Both the position numbers and the translations under genes were made by a program. From positions 1-5,139 of the forward strand of contig JAEWHN010000305.1 in NCBI GenBank assembly GCA_023387775.1: a DNA stretch of 5,139 nt, written 5' to 3'. The first letter of the stretch is position 1. The number at the start of each line of letters is the position of its first letter. Origin of the DNA: Pseudomonadota bacterium. Lineage in GTDB: Bacteria > Pseudomonadota > Alphaproteobacteria > Rhizobiales > Rhizobiaceae. Below are positions 1 to 4,713 of the stretch, piece after piece. The notes beneath the pieces are model-generated. The model was not told the DNA's origin. It did not search any database and was given only the letters and a program-made list of their open reading frames with translations.

Positions 1-2
1 TC

Positions 3-692
3 CGCCTGGCGGCGGGCGGCAATGGCGGCTTCGGCAACCAGCATTTCAAGACCTCGACCAACCAGGCACCGCGCCGCGCCAACCCCGGCCTGCCGGGCGA
101 GGAACGAACCATCTGGCTCAGGCTGAAGCTGATCGCCGATGCCGGGCTGGTTGGCCTGCCCAATGCCGGCAAATCGACCTTCCTGGCAGCCGTGACTGCG
201 GCCAAGCCCAAGATCGCCGACTATCCCTTCACGACGCTGTATCCGGGTCTCGGGGTGGCGCGGGTCGATGCCCGCGAATTCGTCATCGCCGACATTCCCG
301 GCCTGATCGAGGGTGCGCACATGGGAGTGGGCATAGGCGACCGCTTCCTCGGCCATGTCGAGCGCACGCGCGTGCTGCTGCATCTCGTTTCGGCGCAGGA
401 GGAAAGTCCGGGCAAGGCCTACAAGACCGTGCGCAAGGAACTGGAAGCCTATGGCCACGGCCTTGCCGACAAGCCGGAAATCGTGGCGCTGAGCCAGGTC
501 GACACGCTTGATGCGGATGCCCGCAAGAAGAAGCTCGCCTCGCTGAAGCGCGCGACGGGGACGACACCTTTCATGCTCTCGGCGGTGAGCGGCGAAGGCG
601 TCGAGGCGGTGCTGCGCGCATTGATGGCGGAGATTCATGCGGCACGGGTGGAAGAAGCACCGACCGAGCCTGACGAGCGGTGGGTCAGGTAG
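3..692 (+). CDS. obgE: ObgE/CgtA GTPase, 3' part (5' end outside window)
   Basis: This is the 3' part of the gene for Obg, an essential GTPase that binds the 50S subunit during late assembly and links ribosome status to growth. The reading frame is open from position 3, and 229 residues are visible. They begin at the end of the glycine-rich Obg fold (GGNGGFGN, then FKTSTNQAPRRANPG), so most of that N-terminal domain lies upstream of the window. The G domain follows: G1 GLPNAGKS (153-176), switch region DYPFTT, G3 DIPG (291-302), and G5 SAVSGEG (from 579). G4 reads SQVD (492-503) where P-loop GTPases normally carry NKxD. The protein stops about 40 residues after G5, so it has only a short tail and no recognisable long OCT domain of the kind seen in some Gram-positive Obg proteins. 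It ends in TAG five bases before proB, which suggests cotranscription. Family identity is secure. Confidence 0.96.
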   Translation, partial: RLAAGGNGGFGNQHFKTSTNQAPRRANPGLPGEERTIWLRLKLIADAGLVGLPNAGKSTFLAAVTAAKPKIADYPFTTLYPGLGVARVDAREFVIADIPGLIEGAHMGVGIGDRFLGHVERTRVLLHLVSAQEESPGKAYKTVRKELEAYGHGLADKPEIVALSQVDTLDADARKKKLASLKRATGTTPFMLSAVSGEGVEAVLRALMAEIHAARVEEAPTEPDERWVR

Positions 693-697
693 GAGCC

Positions 698-1849
698 ATG
701 AGCCTGCAATCCCTGAAGAACTACCGCCGCATCACCGTTAAGATCGGCTCGGCCCTGCTGGTCGACCGTTCGGCCGGCCTGAAACGTGACTGGCTGGCTT
801 CGATCAGCGACGACATCGCCGCCCTTGCGGCAGGCGGCGCCGAGGTTCTGGTCGTTTCCTCGGGCGCCATCGCGCTTGGCCGCACCATTCTTGGCCTGGG
901 CCGGCGCGCGCTGAAGCTGGAGGAGAGCCAGGCGGCCGCCGCCGCCGGCCAGATCGCTCTTGCGGGCGCATGGTCGGACGAGCTTGGCCGCAATGGCCTG
1001 AAATCGGGCCAGGTGCTGGTGACGCTCGGCGACACCGAGGAGCGCCGCCGCTATCTCAATGCGCGGGCGACCATCTCGACCCTGCTCAAGATGAAGGCGG
1101 TGCCGGTCATCAACGAGAACGACACGGTCGCCACCAGCGAAATCCGCTATGGCGACAATGATCGCCTGGCCGCGCGCGTCGCAACAATGATGGGCGCCGA
1201 CCTGCTCGTGCTGCTTTCCGACATCGATGGCCTCTACACGGCTCCCCCTGCCCGCGACCCGGATGCGAAATTCATTCCGCTGGTCGAGCGGATCACGCCC
1301 GACATCGAGGCCATGGCCGGAGCTGCGGCCTCCGAACTGTCGCGCGGCGGCATGCGGACCAAGCTCGACGCCGGCAAGATCGCCACGGCCGCCGGGACAG
1401 CGATGATCATCACCTCCGGCACGCGGCTCAACCCGCTCGGCGCCATCGACCGCGGCGAGCGGGCCACCTTCTTCCAGCCCAGCGCCAATCCGGTGAAGGG
1501 CTATAAGACCTGGATCGCGGGGCAGCTCGAGCCCGCCGGCAGGCTGGTCGTGGATGCTGGCGCGGTTCGCGCCCTGCTGTCGGGCAAATCGCTGCTGCCT
1601 GCCGGTGTGACGGTGGTGGACGGCAATTTCTCGCGCGGCGACACGGTGGCGATCGTCAGCCCGGCGGGACGTGAGATCGCGCGCGGCCTTGTTGCCTACG
1701 ATGCCGCCGATGCCGTAAGGATCGCGGGACTGAAGACCGACGAGATCGCCGGCGTGCTTGGCTATGAGGCGCGTTCGGCTATGATTCATCGCGACGATCT
1801 GGTGGTAAGCCACAGCGAGCCGGCGGAAACGGCGCAGGCGGGAGGTTGA
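698..1849 (+). CDS. proB: Glutamate 5-kinase (proline biosynthesis, step 1)
   Basis: ProB phosphorylates glutamate with ATP to gamma-glutamyl phosphate in the cytoplasm; it is the first and usually proline-inhibited step of proline synthesis. The product is 383 residues, close to the family norm. An amino-acid-kinase domain (about residues 10-260) shows KIGSALLV with K15, VSSGAIALG with S54-G56, VINENDTV (N139-D142), YGDNDRLAARVA, LLSDIDGLYT and GGMRTKLDAGKIA. A C-terminal PUA domain (about 281-370) begins at GRLVVDAGAVRALLSGKSLLP, as in two-domain ProB enzymes such as that of E. coli. I chose ATG 698 because AGGAG lies just upstream (691-695, an unusually tight 2-base spacing) and because the family's homology begins near here. 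An in-frame GTG at 680 lies inside obgE and has no ribosome-binding site. The gene ends three bases before proA, its partner: the labile acyl phosphate is passed to ProA. Confidence 0.97.
   Translation: MSLQSLKNYRRITVKIGSALLVDRSAGLKRDWLASISDDIAALAAGGAEVLVVSSGAIALGRTILGLGRRALKLEESQAAAAAGQIALAGAWSDELGRNGLKSGQVLVTLGDTEERRRYLNARATISTLLKMKAVPVINENDTVATSEIRYGDNDRLAARVATMMGADLLVLLSDIDGLYTAPPARDPDAKFIPLVERITPDIEAMAGAAASELSRGGMRTKLDAGKIATAAGTAMIITSGTRLNPLGAIDRGERATFFQPSANPVKGYKTWIAGQLEPAGRLVVDAGAVRALLSGKSLLPAGVTVVDGNFSRGDTVAIVSPAGREIARGLVAYDAADAVRIAGLKTDEIAGVLGYEARSAMIHRDDLVVSHSEPAETAQAGG
1841..1845 (+). promoter_or_regulatory. Shine-Dalgarno site of proA inside the proB 3' end
   Basis: GGAGG lies 7 bases before ATG 1853 and within the last codons of proB. 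It fixes the proA start and implies that ribosomes finishing proB can restart on proA. Confidence 0.75.
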
Positions 1850-1852
1850 GCC

Positions 1853-3139
1853 ATGCAGGTGGCACATGAGAAATCCCGGGAGGACACCGCCTCCCTGATG
1901 GCCGAACTCGGCCGCAAGGCGCGCGCTGCCGCGCGGCCGCTTGCCATTGCCAGCGCCGAGCGCAAGCATGCGGCGCTGGTCGCCATGGCCGATGCGATCC
2001 TTCGCGGCGAGGAAAAGATACTCGCGGCCAACGCAATCGACATGAAGAACGGCGCGGAAGCGGGGCTCAGCGGGTCCTTCATCGACCGGCTCAAGCTCGA
2101 TCCCAACCGCGTCCGCGACATGGCGGAAGGCGTCCGCGCGATTGCCAAACTCAACGACCCGGTGGGCGAGGTGACGGCCGCGTGGGATCGTCCCAACGGC
2201 CTCCACATCGAGCGCGTGCGCACGCCGCTCGGCGTCATCGGCGTGATCTACGAGAGCCGCCCCAACGTGACGGCCGACGCCGGCGCGCTTTGCCTGAAGG
2301 CCGGCAACCCGGTCATCCTGCGCGGCGGCTCGGATTCGCTCAATTCGTCAGCGGCCGTCCATGCCTGCCTGGTCGAGGGCCTGCGCGCCGCCAGCTTGCC
2401 CGAGGACGCGATCCAGCTCGTGCCGACCACCGACCGCGCCGCTGTCGGCGAGATGCTCAAAGGCCTGTCCGGCAATCTCGACGTGATCGTGCCGCGCGGC
2501 GGCAGGAGCCTGGTGGAGCGCGTGCAGAATGAGGCGCGCGTGCCAGTCTTCGCCCATCTCGAAGGCATCTGCCATCTCTATATCGACAAGTCGGCCAATC
2601 TCGACATGGCGGTGAAGATCGCCGTCAACGCCAAGATGCGGCGCACCGGCATATGCGGCGCTACCGAGACGCTGCTGGTCGACCGGGCGGCTGCGGCCAC
2701 CCATCTGGTGCCGGTGCTGGAAGCGCTGCGGCAGGCGGGTTGCGAAATCCATGCCGACGAGGAGGTGTTGAAAGCCTTCTCCGACGCCAAGCCGGCGACC
2801 GACGCCGACTGGGTGACGGAATATCTCGATGCCATCATCTCGGTGAAGCTGGTGGACGGCGTTGCCGGTGCCATCGACCACATCGAGACCTATTCGTCCC
2901 ATCACACCGAGGCCATCGTCGCCGAGGATGCCGCGGCAGTGGAGCGATTCTTCAACGAGATCGACTCGGCGATCCTGCTGCACAATGCCTCGACCCAGTT
3001 CGCCGACGGCGGCGAGTTCGGCATGGGCGCAGAGATCGGCATCGCCACAGGCAAGATGCATGCGCGCGGCCCGGTTGGGGTCGAGCAGCTCACCTCCTTC
3101 AAGTACCGCGTGCGCGGATCGGGGCAGGTGCGGCCGTGA
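1853..3139 (+). CDS. proA: Gamma-glutamyl phosphate reductase (proline biosynthesis, step 2)
   Basis: ProA reduces gamma-glutamyl phosphate with NADPH to glutamate 5-semialdehyde, which cyclises spontaneously on the way to proline. The product is 428 residues, a normal full length. It is an aldehyde-dehydrogenase-fold enzyme. Visible signatures are RTPLGVIGVIYESRPNVT, LRGGSDSLNSS, VPRGGRSLVE, the catalytic-cysteine segment RRTGICGATETLLVD with Cys268 (codon 2654-2656), the family signature AIDHIETYSSHHTEAI, and GPVGVEQLTSFKYRVRG near the C terminus. ATG 1853 is supported by GGAGG at 1841-1845 with 7-base spacing; that site sits inside the end of proB, so the two are very likely translationally coupled. 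No missing residue or frame break is seen. The stop overlaps a GTG in the arrangement GTGA (3136-3139), followed by the repeat-filled gap before nadD. Confidence 0.98.
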   Translation: MQVAHEKSREDTASLMAELGRKARAAARPLAIASAERKHAALVAMADAILRGEEKILAANAIDMKNGAEAGLSGSFIDRLKLDPNRVRDMAEGVRAIAKLNDPVGEVTAAWDRPNGLHIERVRTPLGVIGVIYESRPNVTADAGALCLKAGNPVILRGGSDSLNSSAAVHACLVEGLRAASLPEDAIQLVPTTDRAAVGEMLKGLSGNLDVIVPRGGRSLVERVQNEARVPVFAHLEGICHLYIDKSANLDMAVKIAVNAKMRRTGICGATETLLVDRAAAATHLVPVLEALRQAGCEIHADEEVLKAFSDAKPATDADWVTEYLDAIISVKLVDGVAGAIDHIETYSSHHTEAIVAEDAAAVERFFNEIDSAILLHNASTQFADGGEFGMGAEIGIATGKMHARGPVGVEQLTSFKYRVRGSGQVRP

Positions 3140-3151
3140 TCGCGGGGCCGT

Positions 3152-3313
3152 TTTACCCTCCCCCTTGCGGGGAAGGTCGGCCAACGAATGTCGCGAAGCG
3201 TCATTCGGAAGCAGGGGTGGGGGTGGAAACCAGTTGCCCACCTCCGACCTGACCCAGCCGGCACCCCCATCCCGCTCCGCTGCGCGGATCGATCCTCCCG
3301 GCAGGGGGGATGA
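3152..3313. repeat. Intergenic nested palindromic repeat element
   Basis: This stretch of about 160 bases fills the proA-nadD gap and looks like one copy of a dispersed rhizobial intergenic palindromic repeat. Its architecture is nested. The outer arms are CCCTCCCCCTTGCGGGGAAGG (from 3156) and the imperfect reverse complement of it around GATCCTCCCGGCAGGGGGGAT (3292-3312). The inner arms are TGGGGGTG (3218-3225) and CACCCCCA (3262-3269), an exact 8-bp match. Two small hairpins sit on the arms: 3185-3207 (CGAATG/CATTCG plus CGC/GCG, loop GAA, one T:T mismatch) and 3276-3288 (TCCGC/GCGGA). There is also a 10-bp palindrome GGATCGATCC (3286-3295). Boundaries are approximate. RIME-type intergenic mosaic elements are known in rhizobia; membership of this copy in a named family is not shown here. 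It contains no gene. A role in mRNA stability or attenuation between proA and nadD is possible but unproven. Confidence 0.7.
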
Positions 3314-3341
3314 TAACAGCGTCGCGCCGAAATACCTGCGC

Positions 3342-3929
3342 ATGCCGCATGTCGAAAAGGGCATGCAGGTCGGCCTGTTCGGCGGCTCGTTCAACCCGCC
3401 CCATCGCGGCCATGCGCTGGTGGCCGAGATCGCGATGCGCCGGCTGCGTCTCGACCAGCTCTGGTGGATCATCACCCCGGGAAACCCGCTGAAAGACACG
3501 CGCGAGCTGGCGCCGCTCGCCGAGCGTATTCGCCTTTCGGAAGCGATGGCACGCGATCCGCGCATGAAGGTTACGGCTTTCGAGGCGACATATCACATGC
3601 GCTACACCGCCGACACGCTGGCGCTGATCAAGGCGCGCAATCCCGGCGTCGATTTCGTGTGGATCATGGGCGCCGACAATCTGCGGAGCTTCCATCGCTG
3701 GCAGCGCTGGCGCCAGATCGTCATGACGTTCCCCATCGCGGTCATCGATCGGCCGGGTTCGACACTGTCCTTCCTGTCGTCGGTGGTGGCAAAGACCTTC
3801 GGCTATGCCCGGGTGGACGAGGCGGATGCTCCGCGCCTGGCCAGGATGCGCGCGCCTGCGTGGACCTTCATCCACGGGCGTCGTTCACTCCTGTCTTCCA
3901 CCGCCATTCGCAACGGCTCCAAGCGCTGA
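3342..3929 (+). CDS. nadD: Nicotinate-nucleotide adenylyltransferase
   Basis: NadD transfers AMP from ATP to nicotinate mononucleotide, forming deamido-NAD in the NAD pathway. From ATG 3342 the product is 195 residues, in the usual range. It carries the nucleotidyltransferase signature GLFGGSFNPPHRGH (residues 11-24, with the HxGH motif H21-H24), TPGNPLKD, YTADTLALIKARNP, WIMGADNLRSFHRWQRW, and the C-terminal SSTAIR motif (185-190). The start is uncertain. ATG 3342 gives MPHVEKGMQVG and has no clear ribosome-binding site; ATG 3363 gives MQVG with AAGGG only one base away. The frame stays open upstream through the repeat, but only TTG or CTG codons are available there. Residues before M3342 (KYLR) look like part of related proteins as I recall them, so the native start may lie further upstream and have been disturbed by the repeat. 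Enzyme identity is firm. Confidence 0.95.
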   Translation: MPHVEKGMQVGLFGGSFNPPHRGHALVAEIAMRRLRLDQLWWIITPGNPLKDTRELAPLAERIRLSEAMARDPRMKVTAFEATYHMRYTADTLALIKARNPGVDFVWIMGADNLRSFHRWQRWRQIVMTFPIAVIDRPGSTLSFLSSVVAKTFGYARVDEADAPRLARMRAPAWTFIHGRRSLLSSTAIRNGSKR

Positions 3930-3932
3930 ACG

Positions 3933-3956
3933 CCATCTTGATTCCCATCTTGATTC
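3933..3956. repeat. Perfect 12-bp tandem duplication carrying GATTC twice
   Basis: CCATCTTGATTC occurs twice head-to-tail (3933-3944 and 3945-3956), starting four bases after the nadD stop. Each unit contains GATTC, a GANTC site of the CcrM methyltransferase type. It looks like a recent local duplication, since the two copies are identical. Confidence 0.9.
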
Positions 3957-3972
3957 AATGAGCGTCCGAGCC

Positions 3973-4002
3973 TTGAAACCACAATACGACTCTGCATATC
4001 TA
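3973..4002 (+). promoter_or_regulatory. Candidate sigma70-type promoter upstream of rsfS with internal GANTC site
   Basis: TTGAAA (3973-3978) matches the -35 consensus at five of six positions. A weaker AT-rich -10 candidate lies in CATATCTA (3995-4002): TATCTA with an 18-base spacer or ATATCT with 17. GACTC (3988-3992), a GANTC site, sits between the two boxes, an arrangement known for GcrA/CcrM-controlled alphaproteobacterial promoters. This is the most AT-rich part of the nadD-rsfS gap. The start site would fall near 4008-4010, right at the terminator-like hairpin, which weakens or complicates the call. Confidence 0.4.
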
Positions 4003-4008
4003 TTGATT

Positions 4009-4034
4009 GTCCTGCGATGCCCGCGGGACTTTTT
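4009..4034 (+). terminator. Intrinsic terminator-like hairpin after nadD
   Basis: An 8-bp stem pairs GTCCTGCG (4009-4016) with CGCGGGAC (4022-4029), including one G:U pair in RNA, with a 5-base loop ATGCC. Five T residues (4030-4034) follow directly. This is the classical intrinsic-terminator form and lies 80 bases after the nadD stop, so it plausibly ends the obgE-proBA-nadD transcript. The T tract is short, so some read-through into rsfS is likely. The ATG at 4017 that would open a longer rsfS frame lies in the loop. Confidence 0.6.
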
Positions 4035-4080
4035 GGTTGTTCCTGTTCGGAAGGAAAGACACTGAGAACAGCACTCAGCA

Positions 4081-4086
4081 AGAAGG
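4081..4086 (+). promoter_or_regulatory. Ribosome-binding site deciding the rsfS start
   Basis: AGAAGG lies 8 bases before ATG 4095 and supports that start over the in-frame ATG at 4017 (inside the terminator loop, no site) and ATG 4113. A competing purine-rich GGAAGGA at 4049-4055 precedes an in-frame CTG at 4062. Confidence 0.55.
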
Positions 4087-4094
4087 CAAATGTC

Positions 4095-4472
4095 ATGCCT
4101 TCACTGGCCGGGATGGACGGAAGCGATGCCGTGTCCCGTGCCCTCAAAGCAGTCCTTGTAAGTCTGGAAGACTCCAAGGCCGAAAACATCGTCTCCATCG
4201 ACCTTCATGGCAAATCGAGCCTCGCCGACCACATGGTGGTGGCGTCGGGACGCTCGCATCGGCATGTCGCGGCGGTGGCCGATCATCTCATCAAGGCGCT
4301 CAAGGACGCCGGATTGGGCGCCCCTCGCATCGAGGGCCTTGCGGCAGCCGATTGGGTATTGATCGACTCGGGCGATATCATCGTGCACGTCTTCCGTCCC
4401 GAAGTCCGCGACTTCTACAATCTGGAGAAGATGTGGCAGGCGCCGGGCCTCGAGGAAGAAACGGTCCACTAG
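4095..4472 (+). CDS. rsfS: Ribosomal silencing factor RsfS (Iojap/DUF143 family)
   Basis: RsfS binds ribosomal protein uL14 on the 50S subunit and blocks joining with 30S, which lowers translation under starvation. From ATG 4095 the product is 125 residues, normal for the family. The conserved core is visible: KAENIVSIDLHGKSSLADHM, VVASGRSHRHVAAVADHL, IEGLAAADWVLIDSGD, and the hallmark block at residues 93-114 (HVFRPEVRDFYNLEKMW). The start is supported by AGAAGG at 8-base spacing. ATG 4113 would give 119 residues. A longer frame from ATG 4017 adds a tail that does not look conserved and begins inside a terminator hairpin. A hairpin separates it from nadD, so it may have its own promoter (candidate at 3973-4002). 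The nadD-rsfS-rlmH order is common in bacteria. Identity is firm; the start is moderately sure. Confidence 0.93.
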   Translation: MPSLAGMDGSDAVSRALKAVLVSLEDSKAENIVSIDLHGKSSLADHMVVASGRSHRHVAAVADHLIKALKDAGLGAPRIEGLAAADWVLIDSGDIIVHVFRPEVRDFYNLEKMWQAPGLEEETVH

Positions 4473-4527
4473 AGAAGGAAGGAATGGTGTAAGAACCTTC
4501 CAACACCTCGCTCTGGAGCATTTGGCA

Positions 4528-4546
4528 GCCAAGCGGATCGCTTGGC
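4528..4546. promoter_or_regulatory. Perfect palindrome (operator or hairpin candidate) before rlmH
   Basis: GCCAAGCG (4528-4535) and CGCTTGGC (4539-4546) are exact reverse complements around GAT. There is no T tract on either strand, so it does not look like an intrinsic terminator. Its position four bases upstream of TATAAT (4551) puts it over the place where a -35 box would lie, which suggests a protein-binding operator. An RNA hairpin ending the rsfS message is the alternative. Confidence 0.45.
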
Positions 4547-4550
4547 GTCA

Positions 4551-4556
4551 TATAAT
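4551..4556 (+). promoter_or_regulatory. Consensus -10 box (TATAAT), candidate rlmH promoter
   Basis: TATAAT is a perfect -10 hexamer in otherwise GC-rich DNA, about 160 bases before rlmH. No -35 box is found at 16-18 bases: TTGGCA (4522-4527) is 23 bases away, too far for a normal sigma70 promoter. It would need an activator or DNA distortion at the palindrome, or it is a chance match. Confidence 0.35.
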
Positions 4557-4574
4557 GCGGCCAAAACGAAGAGC

Positions 4575-4599
4575 GAGCGGAGCAAGGATGCCTCCGCTC
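4575..4599 (+). other. Hairpin candidate in the rlmH leader
   Basis: GAGCGGAG (4575-4582) and CTCCGCTC (4592-4599) form a perfect 8-bp stem with a 9-base loop (CAAGGATGC). No T run follows, so termination is unlikely. If transcription starts just after 4556, this would be near the 5' end of the rlmH message. No riboswitch or leader peptide is recognised. Confidence 0.4.
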
Positions 4600-4713
4600 T
4601 AGCGAGAACACGTCGCGGCTGGTTCGGGCTATCCGGCTGCCGCGAGTTGGTGCACGCCCACGGAAGCGGCGCCGGGACGCCGTACCAGCCGCCATTCCAA
4701 TGGTCGGAGCAGG

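Larger units (their letters stand above)
4473..4713. other. Intergenic region between rsfS and rlmH
   Basis: These 241 bases hold no gene I can support. From left to right they contain a weak inverted repeat GGAAGG/CCTTCC (4477-4482 and 4496-4501), a perfect 19-bp palindrome (4528-4546), TATAAT (4551-4556), an 8-bp inverted repeat (4575-4582/4592-4599), a small palindrome CCATTCCAATGG (4692-4703), and the rlmH ribosome-binding site GGAG (4706-4709). An open frame running through from 4542 is out of frame with rlmH, lacks any recognisable motif and is treated as spurious. Confidence 0.6.

Noticed and set aside
680..697. GTG 680 as the proB start
   Set aside because: It lies inside obgE without a ribosome-binding site; ATG 698 has AGGAG directly upstream and fits family length.
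635..2206. Long minus-strand open frame opposite proB and proA
   Set aside because: It is an antisense shadow of two certain genes in GC-rich DNA; no domain or ribosome-binding site is recognisable.
3152..3313. CRISPR array or transposon end
   Set aside because: There is a single nested palindrome without regular spacers, transposase or clear target-site duplication.
2862..3341. NadD N-terminal extension of 160 residues inside proA
   Set aside because: The frame is merely open; the part within proA is out-of-frame proA sequence and the real NadD homology begins close to 3342-3363.
2348..3565. Long minus-strand open frame opposite proA and the nadD start
   Set aside because: It runs through the palindromic repeat and opposite conserved coding sequence; its composition is that of a shadow frame.
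4062..4078. CTGAG/CTCAG inverted repeat before rsfS
   Set aside because: A 5-bp stem with a 7-base loop is too weak to support a function.
4017..4094. ATG 4017 as the rsfS start (151 residues)
   Set aside because: It lies in the loop of a terminator-like hairpin, has no ribosome-binding site, and adds a non-conserved tail.
4528..4546. Intrinsic terminator of rsfS
   Set aside because: The stem is perfect but no T run follows on either strand; kept as an operator or hairpin candidate.
4692..4703. Palindrome CCATTCCAATGG beside the rlmH ribosome-binding site
   Set aside because: The loop is only two bases, too tight for an RNA hairpin, and short palindromes of this size occur by chance.
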